Source of the DNA: Thelonectria olida
Taxonomy: Eukaryota; Ascomycota; Sordariomycetes; Hypocreales; Nectriaceae
DNA: 64,000 bases
Direction of reading: 5' to 3'
NCBI GenBank assembly: GCA_020736575.1
Contig: JAGPYM010000055.1
Location: 1-64,000 of the forward strand
Below are positions 9,978 to 22,008 of this stretch, one piece after another. The first letter of the stretch is position 1; the number at the start of each line of letters is the position of its first letter. Below the pieces are notes generated by a model. That model was given only the letters and a program-made list of their open reading frames with translations, was not told the origin of the DNA and did not search any database. Position numbers and translations under genes: made by a program.

Positions 9978-11654
9978 TCACCACCCGCCAATACGATGGG
10001 CGTACATGGTAACACCACCTCCGGCCGGTCCAGCAACCACTGTGTGAACAATCTTCATGGGCTTATCGCCATTTCTGCCAATCCCCTTGAATTTCCACTC
10101 GAACCGGCCGACCAACTGCGCAACAAGGGACATCATCTCGCCCCTAGCAAACCTCTCGCCGATGCACTGTCTAGGCCCATAGGTAAAGGGCATGACAGCC
10201 CAAGGGTCGTTCGTCCCTCCAAGGGGATCAACCTTGACGTCTCCATCCTTTCTGGTCAACCATCGTTCCGGGTCAAATTCACCGGCTCGGGGTCCCCAGA
10301 CATGTCGAGATTCGTGAATCACTCCTGGGGCCACTGTGACTACCGTGTCCTGGGGAATGGGGACGGGGCCAATCCTTGTATTGGACGCGGTCGTCTGTCG
10401 GTGGCAATAAACGACGGGCGAAAACAGACGAAGGACCTCGTTGCAGACAGCGGTAAGATAGGGAAGCGACTCAACGAGCCCGGCGTCGACCTCTGTCTCT
10501 GTAGACGGCGAAGGAAGCTTTTCTCGGACCTCCTCCCGAAGACGGCTCTGCAGCTCGGGGTTTTCAGACAGCGAGTAGAGGGTGAACGCAACAGCGGTTG
10601 CTGTGGTTTCTTGGCCGGCCACCATAAAGTCCATTGACTGGTCAATCAAGTAATCGTCTGAAAACGTCTCTCCCGATTGCAGCAAGGTTGCGATAATGTC
10701 GCCCTGTGTGTATTGCTTCGAAGTCGCCTCCTTCGCATCTCTCCGTCGCTGTTGGATCAACGGACGGATAAAATCCGCAATCACTTCCCGCGCCGTCATG
10801 ATCTCGTGTCGGGCTTTGACTGGCAGTCGCCGATAGATGAAATACGGGAGAAGAAACGCGTATCCGCGATAGATCAAATGGTGCTTCTTGGTTGCAAAGA
10901 GGTTCCTGAAGTGCTTGACTCTTGTTGAGGCTGGGTTCTCGACCGCATCGATGGAAGCCCCGAAAGAGGTCAGTGTGATAATGTCCAACGTGACGTGATG
11001 GAGTCTTTCCCCAATGTCTATGATGCCAGTTCCAGTCTCACGGAGCTCTTTCTCGATGACATTGAGAAACTTGGCCCCCTCGGCCCAAAATATCGGAGAC
11101 AAACTCTTAATGTATTTGAACTTGAACGCTGGTTGAAGCAACTTTCTATCAATCTGCGGCGGAGAATGAGTTCACTCGTCGATCAGTTAGGCGGAGGAAG
11201 AACATACTCTGTGCCTCTGGGGCGGCGCAACAAGGATACCGTGAGGTGCGAATTGACCCATCACCTCCAACGCCCACGGCAGCTTGATGTAGTTGTATCC
11301 CTGGGTCTGCAAGACATCCTTGCAGCCTTGCGGCGTGGTAACAAGGACTCGCTCTGCATTGAGGAAGCCGTAGTAGCGGATCAAGCCATCATTGGGTATC
11401 TCGTTGATCCAATCGACGAGGGTTTCGTAACTCGCCTCTTCTAGCAAACGGCGATAGAAGGGAGGCTGCTTCGGGCCAGGGAGATGTCGGAGAGGGCTGA
11501 GATAGAAAGGATACAAGACAATGTGATAGAACAGAAGCCATGTGGTGCAAGCTATGGCAATGGCTATCCCGTCCGAGAGGTGGCACGTTGATCCCAGACA
11601 CCGGGCCCAGAGCGCGGCCCCGACCACAAAGGTCGCCAGAGCCGCTGAGAACAT
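9978..11654 (-). CDS. Cytochrome P450 monooxygenase
   Basis: Exon 1 is 11654-11208 and exon 2 is 11153-9978, intron 54 nt (GTATGT...CAG, phase 0), giving 540 aa. The N-terminus has membrane segments (VVGAALWARC; ACTTWLLFYHIVLYPF), then the Pro hinge LRHLPGPKQPP. The I-helix is AGQETTA, the ExxR helix is EVLR, and the heme loop FTYGPRQCIGERF carries the Cys ligand at about residue 479. The start is ATG 11654; an in-frame TTG lies 9 bases upstream. It is a class II ER-bound oxygenase. The neighbours are relics and methyltransferases, so the substrate is unknown. Confidence 0.92.
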
Positions 11655-12220
11655 GGCTCGCAATTGCGTGTTGAATGACAGCCTATGTGTCGGATGAGGC
11701 GGATGAAGGGCGGTGATATGCTACTGCCGGCGCCATTATGTAACGGGGAGATGGAGGGTACAAACACGGCTTTTGCCCTTATCATACAGTGACCGCCTTC
11801 TTGAAAATTTCAATTTCCCCAACCATTTGGCAGCTCAACAATTGGCGCGGTAGCGTCGTCGTTAATATCGCTAGTCATGCATGTCATGCTCACCGTCGTT
11901 GCACGTGTAAGCGCTAGTCGCCAAAATAGGCTCTTATCGCCAAAGCTGAGAATAGCAGATAAGTCTGGATAGATCTACGATGGCATTGTCTCCGAAATGT
12001 AGGTAAGTAGGTGTAAGACAGCCGCTGGGGTGCTTCTGTCGATTAGTTTGTTCCATTCCCAGGCCCTCCCAGCAAACTCTTCGATGTCTTCCAGGAACTC
12101 GCGAGGCTTTTCACGGGGTTGGGACCAAATTCACTGTTTGCTTGGTTGTTACTCGGGACATGACGATTTGGATGTTGCAGCTGAGGTTTGTGGACCACTT
12201 ACGATGTACTCCAGCCAGTG
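11655..12220. other. Intergenic
   Basis: P450 promoter and spacer. On the reverse strand, 12200-12040 contains a short exon-like frame (FLEDIEEFAGRAWEWN) preceded by GTAAGT...ACAG, which looks spliced, but I recognise no family. Confidence 0.3.
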
Positions 12221-12222
12221 AA

Positions 12223-12560
12223 TCATGAGTGGTGCCCGTCATGGTCGCAATGAGACTTCATTCGTGTGCGATGCCGTGCCGACGACGTTCGTGCTGGTTT
12301 TCCCAGGTCTTTGGCATGATTCGGGAGAGTTGCAGGAGCTGCGTTAGACGTAGTAGATGTTCGGGAGCGTGAAGGGTTCGGCGGAAGTTGGTACTCAGTA
12401 AGACATTTTGAAAAGTGGTCGGCAAAGATTGGTGGGGAAATGGAAAGGGCGATTTGCATGGACTCGGGATTTTGGTGAGCCCTTCGAGATCGTCGCCGGA
12501 TTAAACAGTTGCGAGGTCGTCGATCGGAATGTGCCTTGGGGTCTTGGATTATATTGAGAC
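12223..12560 (-). other. Unrecognised ORF/relic
   Basis: A minus-strand frame of 78 codons (12459-12223) is followed by the exon-like segment noted at 12200-12040. Composition is mixed and no motif is present. Possibly the remains of one multi-exon gene. Confidence 0.25.
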
Positions 12561-13308
12561 AAGAAAGCGGGCGTGGAAGGAACAGTCAGCGCAGGGAAAG
12601 TCCAGTCTCCGAACAGAAGTGCTCTAAACGCGTCGTCATGACTATCATAATCAGTCTTGCGGCGTGAAAATAATCGTTGCGCTTATCTGAGATGTAACGG
12701 GATTAGTGCCATTTTAAGCCCGTTTAATAGACCAATGACTGTTAGGCCAAAAGATCAAGCAATAATCGCAATAACCGCAACCGCAATTGGCTGTCAGCAC
12801 ACATCCGCTAGATAACAGCTGGCGAGTCGCAAGGGAATGCCCTATGGGCGCCCGGCGACTTCCACTGTTACATGAGACCAGAAATCCAGCCTCCATTACC
12901 GGGATTAGCTAAGAAAGCATGTGCAAAGTTGCTCTATCAAGCACGCTCACGGGTTCGTTCTCCATGCTATAGCCTCCTAACTGGCTTTGCTAATAATAAT
13001 AGCATACTATAAATATAATTTAATTTTATAAATTAATAAGTTAATTTTATTAACTTATTAATTATATTACTTATTATAATACTAACTTTTACTACTACAC
13101 TATATATTTCTAAGGACCCACTTCCATCGGCTGTTCCCGCTGCCATTTAAGCCTAAAAGTTGCCCAAGTGATCTTGTGGCCGCCGGCCTCAACTATAAAG
13201 CTCTAAGCGAGAGGTGCCAGAACTGTTAATAATTTTCGTCGTTCGCCCTTTGTCTATTTTCCCTACTCTTGCTAGCTTTCCTATTGTGGCTGGGTACCTC
13301 CACACTCA
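12561..13308. other. Intergenic with an AT-rich hairpin
   Basis: No gene seen. A short AT-rich tract lies at 12985-13100. The last 150 bases must hold the methyltransferase promoter. Confidence 0.5.
13031..13063. repeat. Perfect inverted repeat, 14-bp arms
   Basis: Arm AATTAATAAGTTAA, 5-base loop TTTTA, then TTAACTTATTAATT. It lies in a small AT-rich island about 250 bases upstream of a methyltransferase. It could be a cruciform or just AT-rich chance. Confidence 0.6.
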
Positions 13309-14519
13309 ATGGCGGAACTCGAACCCCATCCGAGTGAGGCCGACCAAGAGACCAACCAGATCGATGATGGCGATTCGGCTTTTGGCGAAGGCGACGTTTT
13401 CTCGGCTACCTTCTCCATCCGCTCCAGGATATTAAAATATCGAGAGGAGAATGGGAGGACGTACCATGCATACAAGGACGGAAAATACCTCACCCCAAAC
13501 GACGAGCAAGAGAGCCACCGCCTCGATCTACAGCATTACCTGTTTTTGCTGACATTTGGGAACAAGCTGTACACTTGCCCTGCGAAGCATGTGCAGCGGG
13601 TGCTGGACGTCGGGACGGGAACTGGACTCTGGGCCATTGCGTTTGCCGATGAGAACCCCGGGGCCCGTGTCGTTGGCATCGATCTGAGCCCTATTCAGCC
13701 GTCTTTTGTCCCGCCGAATCTCAGCTTCCAGATCGATGACTTGGAGGAGGACTGGGTGTTTTCTTGCAAATTCGACTTCGTCTACTGCCGTATGATGACA
13801 GCTTCGTTCTCGGACTGGCCGCGATTCTTTGAGCAAGCTTATGAGTAAGAGTGCCAAGGAATCACCGATCAGGTTCGGCATTCCTGCTTACACTTCCGCT
13901 TCATAGAAACCTCAATCCAGGTGGCTGGATAGAACTGGCCGACATCGTGTTCCCCGTAAAAGTCGACGATGATACATGGCCAGAGGACTCGGCGTTGAGA
14001 AAGTGGTCAACCATCCAACTGGAAGCGACAATCAAAGCTGGACGTCCTATAAACAGCGCAGAGTCATACAAGCTGCAGCTCGCGGAAGCCGGCTTCACTG
14101 ACATCGTCGAGACCGTATACAAATGGCCGACGAATCACTGGCCAGAGGACAAGAAGCTCAGGGAAATAGGTATGTGGAGTTTCTTGGCCGCAATGCGAGG
14201 CTTGCCACTTCTGGGACGGACTCTGCTTCGAGTGGGCCTCGGGTCCAATATTGAGAGAGATGCATGCTGAGATGGGAATCACAGGAATGTGGAACCTCGA
14301 GAACGTGATGCCATCTCTAGAAGGCTTCAGCATGGCACTCTTCACCCGCGTTCTGGGGTGGCCAAGACTTGACGTCGAGGTGTTTCTCGACAGCGTGCGG
14401 AAGGAGCTCATAGACCCCGAGATACACGCCTATTGGCCAATGTGAGCCATATTCTTTTCCCCCATCTTCTTTTCTAGCTAATGTTTTCCAGTTACGTGGT
14501 GTCTGCGAGGAAGCCATAG
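13309..14519 (+). CDS. SAM-dependent methyltransferase (UMTA/LaeA-like)
   Basis: Four exons: 13309-13844, 13907-14169, 14285-14441, 14492-14519, all GT-AG and phase-consistent, 327 aa. Motif I is VLDVGTGTGLW (98-108), followed by VVGIDLSPIQPSFVPPN and the post-I YCRMMTASFSDWP, then LNPGGWIELADI. The C-terminus ends YVVSARKP, the family's YVVYGRKPE tail. Compared with the paralogue at 15739 it lacks the intron after the EYW-equivalent position and the one after motif I, which indicates intron loss. Class I Rossmann methyltransferase, cytosolic or nuclear; substrate unknown. Confidence 0.88.
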
Positions 14520-15738
14520 TCTGTCGCCGGCGCGGGAAATTCCTAGGCCACTTGTATGGACGCTTAACAGCAAGGAACAAGAACCCTGGATCTCAATTGT
14601 TCGTTGCAACATTCGAAATGGAGAATTTCTTCTTGCCCAAAAGTAGCAGCAGCAAGGTGGAAGATGGAAGTACGCGGTGGTGCATTTTCGTTCAGCATCG
14701 TGGATGCACTAAGCGTCATAGAGTAATATGCCCATATCCCGATTGGGTTTATGAACGTTTGCCCCTATCCGAAATCTCCATGGTCTGACTTGACGTTTGT
14801 AGTTGCATACTTGCAACGATCCACTAGCTGGCCTCACTGTGACTATTGTTGATGATTGCTCTCACGCCTTTGCATTTTCTCGGTTACCTCACCGCGTAGA
14901 AGGGAGCAGGCTTTCGTGTCTTCTATTACTCCCTTGTAATTCCCACTCAATACACGTTTTGAACTGGCGGTGAATGGCACGGGGGGAGGACACAGCGAAA
15001 GATACAGCTGTTAAGATTTAACTCCAGGACGCCTCTGTTGGTTGGCAAAGGACCAGTCTGCGGGGATATGAAATTGGGGCGCCACGCCACTGTTAGTTAA
15101 TTGCGAACTATGCAGAGGTCGAGGCCAAAGCGGGGGCGAGAGCGGCAGTTGGAAAACGCGGAGGCTACGACAGATGCTCATCTCGGCAGAGCTTCGGAGG
15201 AGCGATTTGTGCATTTCCGAGGGCGACGGATGGGAATGTCACAGAAGCCTTTTGGAAACCAGCCGTGGACTCGAAAGAGGAGTACACATCTCTTTCTTCG
15301 TAGTGTGTGCCACCGGGATGGATCAATGAGGGGGCTCGACAGGGGCTTAAGGTTCGACCAGTCGTCAGCCATTCCATCCAAGATGAACTTCTGTTGGACG
15401 ACGAACCCGCAGAATCCGGTCTGTCGATGCCGAGCCACGGGAGTTGCCGCCTCATGACCCCACCACGGTGAGGGTTTGTCCCCAATACGTCGTGGATCAG
15501 ACGCCAGCGCGACAAGAGCCGGCGCATCGGCTGTGAATCCGGGCGCCTCACCGCACCAGACAACGCACTAACCACCTCATTTGGAGAAACGGGAAGCGCA
15601 GAGAAAGCTATGCAAGTGGCCAGATCGGATGTAGGTTTTGGTGAGGGATAAATGGATCAATGCTCCGTCGGTGCACACGTTCTCCGCCATCTCATCCCTC
15701 TTGCAACATTTCAGGGTGACCCTGTAGGAGTTGCAGCT
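14520..15738. other. Intergenic, no supported gene
   Basis: Short ORFs on both strands (for example 14552-14788 plus, 15438-15178 minus) lack motifs. Separates two tandem methyltransferases on the same strand. Confidence 0.45.
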
Positions 15739-17225
15739 ATGTCGACTTCCCAAGAGGACCAGCAGTGGATCGAAGCCGTGAGTGGCCCCTCGTTCCATAA
15801 TTGCTCGCGCCAAGGGCTGAACATTGCTAGGACCCCGACGTCGTGGGCGCAGACGACGTTGAGTCCGCCGTTGACGTGAACAGGCAAGCTCCACACCCCG
15901 TCACACCTCCAAGATCGCAAATGATAAGCCCTTCCCTAGCATCCAATCAACTGCATCTCTCACATCTACCCTGTTTGAGTACCGTAAGATCCACGGCCGA
16001 ACTTACCAGTCCTCTAAAACGACCGAATACTGGTATATGACGTCCACTCTACCGAGCCAGCCCACTTGCGGAATGCCAACTATGCTTGCAGGGCCCCGAA
16101 CGATGACCAACACATAGAGGGCTACGATTTAGCGTACAGTCAGCCCAAGTCGCCAGAAAATCTCCCTTTGTTAACTGTTTCTTGTCGGCAGGCACCATTG
16201 GCTAACCATGATGATGGGTGACGAGCTGTACGTCGCACCCATCGATGAACATCCCCAGGTCAGAACCCCGCGGGCCCCCTCGCAGCATTATCTAGAATAA
16301 CTGTTAAGTAGCGCATCCTCGACGTTGGGACTGGGTCAGGCATCTGGGCAATGTGAGTTGCACCCATTAACAACGCCCTGGCCGTCCGATCTAAGTCATC
16401 ATCACAAGTGACATAGCAGATATGTTCCCCTCTGCCGAAGTTATCGGCATAGATATTTCACCTACACAGCCGGCCTGGGTGCCGCCGAATCTTTCCTTCC
16501 AGATTGATGATGCTCAGCTAGACTGGACTTTCCAGCCTCAGTCCTTCGACTTCATCCATGTTCGCCATATGCATGGCTCAATCGATGATTGGCCAAAGTT
16601 GTACAGCCAGATGCATAAGTTTCTCAAGCCAGGCGGCTGGTTCCAGCATATCGAGCCTGGTCTCGAGCTTCGCTGCGGCAACCCCAACATCCAGGTCGAC
16701 GAAAACCAGTACGTGCTAGACTTCATATTTCCCTACGTCTGCTATGACTGTGAAGCGTGCAGCTCTGTATCGCTGACACAAGGCCGACGCGCCCCCCCAG
16801 CATCTTCAAGCAGTGGGCCAAGCTGTTTCATGATACGGGGGATAAAACAGGCCGCACATTCAACTTCACCGATCGCAGGATGGAAAAATGGGCCTGTGAA
16901 GCTGGTTTCACTCAAGTCGTTCACAAAACGTTCAAGGTTCCTTATGGCGCCTGGCCCAAGGACAAGAAGCTGAAGGACATGGGCCGCTTTGTCAGCTATT
17001 TTATGGAGTTGTGTCTGAATGGCTTTGTGGCTTACCCGATTGGCGAGATCCTGGGCTGGAGCTTCGAGGAGCTGCAAGTGCTTGTCGCTCAGATGCGTTC
17101 TGCCGTCCTCAATCTCACCAACTTGGCCGAGGGCGATATGTACGTGCTTCTAGAACATGAACTTGAAGTGTCGCTGACCCGAAGAGCATGATAGGTACAT
17201 GGTATACGGCCGAAAGCCAGAGTAG
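15739..17225 (+). CDS. SAM-dependent methyltransferase, nine exons
   Basis: Exons 15739-15777, 15831-15883, 15940-16032, 16092-16133, 16192-16258, 16312-16352, 16409-16708, 16801-17139, 17195-17225 give 334 aa with every junction in phase. Intron 2 is GC-AG (AG|GCAAGC) and intron 6 uses an AAG acceptor; both are needed to keep family motifs in frame. Motifs: EYRKIHGRTYQSSKTTEYW, RILDVGTGSGIWAIDIAD, EVIGIDISPTQPAWVPPN, FLKPGGWFQHIEP, and the C-terminal YMVYGRKPE. It lies tandem to and downstream of the 13309 gene. Nearly one third of the gene is intron, and exons of 39-67 bases are easily missed by gene finders. Confidence 0.85.
15884..15939 (+). other. GC-AG intron in methyltransferase
   Basis: 56 nt, donor AG|GCAAGC, acceptor CTAG. 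Joining gives VDVNSIQSTASL in frame, matching the Ser/Thr-rich segment before EYRK. The nearby GTGAAC donor would shift the frame. Confidence 0.7.
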
Positions 17226-17289
17226 ATTACGAGACCATCTCACCCGAACAGGGGAAAGTGGCGAGCTCCCACATCATGTAGCAATTACC

Positions 17290-18445
17290 CCATAGGTTGG
17301 CCGGGGCAGGGCGGGGCAATCTGGACAGTATAAATAGTAATATTATTACCAGAGCGCAGATAGTCCGTTATGGGAGCAGCCAACTTCTCAATCCTCTTCG
17401 TCACGTCGACGTCGCCAGTCAGTGCAGCACTCAGGCCGAGGTTCGTGTTATCCCAGCTTCCGTCTACCCACTCAGTGACGATGCTATTCGACTAGAGGAA
17501 GGTCTGTAAGGCTTTGAGACCGCCAAAGACATTTCGAGACATGGGATCCCCTCAGGTTTGGATTCGTCCGTGAAGTGGACGGATGCGCAAAGATCACCCT
17601 CGATGTTCCAGGCATTCCGGCCAATACCAACTTCTCGGATTTTCTCAAAGGAGAAGCTCCTTCTATTTGAATTGGCTTTAGGATATTCTTAAGCGGTCAG
17701 TGACCGAGTGCGTTCAGTATTGTTCACGTTGAGAGGGTAGAAGTCGTGGTCTAGGGTTGAGCGACACACGCAAATCTGGAAAGTCGTCTGGCATTTTAAT
17801 ACTAGCGTCTTCCAATATCAACGATATATTCATCCAGAAGTTGGTCGAGTATATGGATAACATGTGATAAGTCGAAATGCTTACTCCTCCTAACATCGTC
17901 ATGCTGTAATATTCGAGATTCCCGTTGTGAGGGTCTTAAACACAACCTGCCGACCGCAATGTTTCCTGGGTGACATTATTGCATTCGCTCTTGAAACCCA
18001 GAGATATATATAACTCGTCCCAGCTGCACGCGCCGGGACAGCTAAACGGCGGTGCGGTGTTGATGTTGTAGAGTCTTTGATCGATGGCTGATTGCATCTT
18101 GAAGTCCTGCAGTGCTCCCGAGCAAGAGGTCAGGTGGTCTTATTCTCGGCCAGGTTAAGGGAATACTTACTTGGTTCATGGTTTCCTAGTTCTTTCCTGA
18201 CCCCAAGGTTGTACGCGTGTGCATAGCCAAAAGTAGCATTGGCATCTAGGGTACCTGTTCCTTTATCTCTCTGCAGCGGCAAGATGCACCGTTGGTGGCG
18301 TATTTGAAAGATACAGGAGATGCATCCAGCAATGCCGCATTGTCTGCAGCGACGGCAGGGATTTCGAACACGATGGAGTCAGCCGAAGCTGCAGGGCAAT
18401 TACGAAAGACGGTAAGCACAGCAGAAAAAGTGGCGAGACGCATAG
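17290..18445 (-). pseudogene. DUF3176-like membrane protein relic
   Basis: On the reverse strand the pieces occur in order: MQSAIDQRLYNI and FSCPGACSWDELYISLGF (about 18090-17990), then VGIGRNAWNIEGDLC (about 17620), LKALQTFL followed by an in-frame TAG, then SIVTEWVDGSWDN and LSAALTGDVDVTKRIEKLA (about 17470-17380). These match the extracellular part of the fungal DUF3176 family. At least three stops or frame changes separate them, and the terminal membrane helices are absent. The frame MRLATFSAVL at 18443 may be the start or unrelated. Confidence 0.6.
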
Positions 18446-18699
18446 TTGTGGCTTATTGTGTTCAGGGCTTGGAGTGCAACTAGAGTAGAACCAAGACATC
18501 TGGCCAAGATACTAGTCTTGGTTGGTTCGTATATCATCAAACTGTTATGTGTGGCACGCATGTCAAGTCGCTGTACCTGCTACCGTGATCGACAATCGGC
18601 TGTAACTTGGCGTGGTGCCGGAAGGTTGCCGCAATTCCCGGTTAAGTGCTCCGAACACGGTTTCGAGGCTTCGGGAACACCGGCAACTAGATGCTCTGT

Positions 18700-19944
18700 T
18701 TCTCTGCTGATAGATCCGGATGGATACAGTCTGCTATACCATCGGCGCTTTTATTGTCTACTGGGCAGCGTATGGAGCCCAGAGAACCACACTTGACATG
18801 GGTGTCTGGCAATGGCGCATCCCGCTTTGTGTCCAGATCCCCATCCCAGTCTTCATCATCGTCGCCATATTCTTCTGCCCCGAATCGCCACGATGGCTAG
18901 CCGAGAACAACCGCATCGAGGACGCTCGCAGTGGGCTATCCTGTGTTCGGGCTGGTCCGGCTGATGAGGAGATTTCCGACATTGTGACTGCGGTGGCTTA
19001 TGAGAAGGCAGCCATGAAGCACTGGGACAAGTGGTAAGCGCCTTGTACGTTAGAACAAGTCTCTCGCCGGAGGAGCTCGTAATGGACATCGAACTAGTTC
19101 GAATCGTTTCTAGACTGGACCCTGATCCGAGAACCGTCGCTTCTTCGCCGAACCCTCGTCGTCATCTTTATCAACATCGGCCAGCAGATCTCCGGCAGCT
19201 CTTCGCTCAATGCATACACCACCCTGATTTACAATGCCGTCTTCAAAAGCACCCAGATGATTGCCCTCATCAACGCCCTGTCCGGAACCTGCTCCATCAT
19301 CTTCACTCTCAGCTGCACCCTCCTCGTTGACCGGGTCGGCCGACGGTTCATACTCATGCTTGGTGCAGCCGGTATGTGCGTCTCACTCCTGGTCGTGGCT
19401 ATCCTTGGGATGAAGGTGCCCGAGAATGCCGACGGCACCCGACCTTACGGCATGGGCGTGGCAGTGGCGGCCATATTCTTCCTCTTCATCTTCTTCTACA
19501 AGCCGTCTTGGGGAGCCACCGTCTGGGTCTACACCTCGGAGATTTTCTCGACAGATGTTCGTGCCCACGGTGTCGCTGTTGGCGCCCAGTCCCAATCGGC
19601 GGCGTCGACGATCCTCAACCAGTTTTCCCCCGTATTCCTGAAAAACTGCGGCTTCTACACCTTCTTCTTCTTTGTTGGGGGTAACGCACTCTTGGTCCTC
19701 GGTGTTTTCTTGTGAGTCCCGTACCGCTACCTTGAATAGTCGTGTCTGAGCTCACACAATGGCCTGCACTAGCTTTCTTTCGGAGACGAAGGGTGTTCCT
19801 CTTGAGGAAATCGATGTTTTGTTTGGGTCGGTCTCGCATCGAGAGAAGGGCGAAGATGTTCTGGAACGCAAATTGAAGGATGAAGGGCTTGAAACCGAGC
19901 CTACAGTTGTTCATCATAATACTCCAGCAACGAAGCAGCCATGA
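18700..19944 (+). pseudogene. MFS sugar transporter relic, 5'-truncated
   Basis: From about 18720 the frame reads YTIGAFIVYWAAYGAQ, GVWQWRIPLCVQIPIP and CPESPRWL, the loop and helices 5-6 of sugar porters. Then come GQQISGSSSLNAY, DRVGRRF and ETKGVPLEEID at the end. The first roughly 200 residues are missing; no MFS helices are found upstream. The first intron (19035-19113) cannot be spliced without a stop or frame error, while the second (19712-19771) is fine. I therefore call it a pseudogene rather than a short gene. It is divergent from the DUF3176 relic. Confidence 0.7.
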
Positions 19945-20642
19945 TGGCCTGCTGACGGGAGTGCAGCAATAGAAGCCGATAGGCGCGGTGTTTCGCCACA
20001 AAGTTGAACCCCTTTCTCAGGCCATACTCTCAATTTTCCCCTCAATTGTCTTTGCAGCCGTAACTAGGATCAAGGACGACTATTTACGGGGCTTAATTTA
20101 GTCCGCAACTTCAACTACTAGGCGTTCATTGCAAGAGAGACGCGGTCCTTGTGAGAATGACGAATCCTCAAAACAGCCTATATTGTATTAGTAGATAACT
20201 AGTTAAATATTAATTAACTGATTCCTGATATTATTAAAGCTTAGGTTCGTTTAAAGGCTGGGGTATATTATATACAAAAGTAGCGAAGTTGGCTCAATCT
20301 ATATCGACGCCGCGTTCCAAGCTCTTGTGGCGTGTCAGCCTCAAGGAATTGCCCATCTCCTCTAGAATCCCATTAAAGGCATCGTCTGACAGATGATGAG
20401 CAGCGCCGCGTTCCAGAGCGGCAAACACGAGCTGGGAAGACAAAATACAACCACGGTGATTGCTTCAGGATCAAGATTCCGGATCTGAGGGTTCCACCAA
20501 CAGATTGGTGTTGCCAGGTAGTACCCTCGTTTTAGACTCTGGAAGCGAGAAAGATTAGACTCTCTTACTTGCAATTATCATTGTCTGGTCGGACTAGATT
20601 GGGGCTTCTTTCTTTCTTTTCTCGACTTCAGTCGAGCTTCCC
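19945..20642. other. Intergenic
   Basis: AT-richer stretch at 20170-20290, otherwise featureless. No gene seen. Confidence 0.45.
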
Positions 20643-22008
20643 TCAACTTCTGGTTTGAGTGACAGACTTCTTAACTGTGATATTCCATTTTTGCCCAACC
20701 TGTCGTTCTTTATCCAGATTCGCAAGGTTCGACTGACTGCTATTCCAGTCGTCTATTCCTGCAATGGAATCGGAAACCTCCGATGTGCTGTCGCCCTTGT
20801 ACTTCTGGCCCTCAAGGTCGCTCTCGCCATGCCCCGGGTGGTTGATAACAGTAGTGACGCCGGTGCGACTCCCAGCGTTGCCATGAAGCTCAAAAGCTTC
20901 CTCGCCGTTTCTACCACTGCTGCGGAGGTATCCATCTTTGGGATGGTCACTTCCCGTCCTTTGCCATGGTCCAGCTGAGGTGCCGTGCCCTGGTGCAGAC
21001 GACCCGCCGAAAAATGTCCGGAGAAGCGGCCGAAGGGTTGCCACTGCTGACGCGGTGATACCAAGGCCGGTTTCCACAGTCGACCAAATAGCAACATCTG
21101 AGGTAGAGTAGAGGAAATCGTCTATGTCGGTTAAGGAATAGATATAGGGAAAGCGAACGATTGTCGCGCTTGAAGCTCTTTGCCTATCGCGTCAGCTCTT
21201 GTTATGAGAGGAGAGGGTGGCGGAATCAGGGGAGAGGGAGGTCATACATGGCACCGGCTGCTAAAATAAACACAACCGAAATCTTCACCTTCCTGTCCAT
21301 TTGCAAGTTCCAAACAAGCAGCATCGGAAGGAGACTGTATGTCCAGTCTGTCCAGCAACTGATAGCAGAGTACCCGTAAAAACAATCAGAAACCACCTTG
21401 GCATTGATGCAACTTCCAGATGGGGGGTTGCCAGTGTATCGCAGCCAAAATAGAGATGTAGGTCGGCATTGCAACACAAATAGCAAGAAAAAAAACAAGC
21501 TGTACACTTCAGTGACCCCTGTGACCGTCCAGATGATAATCTTATGCACCTTGTGCACACAGATTCGCAATAAAAATATGCCAATACTGGCTTTGATGGC
21601 CATGTTTGTCAGGACATAAAGAGGTTCGCAGGTCCACCACATCTAGAGTATTGTCAGAACAGACCGTGACGCCAGAGGATCGATTCTGAGCCGTGTTACC
21701 CACCTGCATTGCCTTAGGTATTGAATGGTCAGGAATATTACGGAAATGCTGCCCGGTGCCATAACGAACGCCTGTGATTTCGTAGGAACAGAAGACAATG
21801 AAGAGGACCTGTTATTTGTTAACGACGCACAAGGAGACAAGGGACTGTCGAAACATGCCTGCGCAACGACCGCAAACCAATCATCGGCGCCAAAAGCTTT
21901 GAGCACCCATCCACGGCAATAAATTCGGAGCGCAGTCGCAATGGACGAGATTATCACAAAAGCGTACGCGTTAGCTTCAATTTGCGGCCCACGACTCTCA
22001 GCTGCCAT
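20643..22008 (-). CDS. Rhodopsin-fold integral membrane protein (Pth11-like class without CFEM)
   Basis: Four exons: 22008-21859, 21808-21704, 21642-21248, 21183-20643, 396 aa. Intron 1 (21858-21809) is GC-AG (CAG|GCATGT); the others are GT-AG. The start is ATG 22008 (MAAESRGPQIE). Hallmarks are helices around AYAFVIISSIATALRIYCRGW, the GADDWFAVVAQ loop, and MWWTCEPLYVLTNMAIKASI, then CWTDWTYSLLPMLLVW, each in the order of the fungal rhodopsin domain. The C-terminal 130 residues are hydrophilic and Gly/Ser-rich. The family senses surfaces or small molecules at the plasma membrane; a ligand is not predictable. Confidence 0.85.
21809..21858 (-). other. GC-AG intron in the rhodopsin-fold gene
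   Basis: 50 nt, donor GCATGT after CAG, acceptor ACAG, phase 0. The join VVAQ/VLFIVFCSYEITGV is the expected continuation. GT dinucleotides downstream are in the wrong phase. Confidence 0.65.

Noticed and set aside
9840..11444. Plus-strand ORFs of up to 265 codons across the P450
   Set aside because: They are antisense shadows of the P450 exons, which carry all the family motifs.
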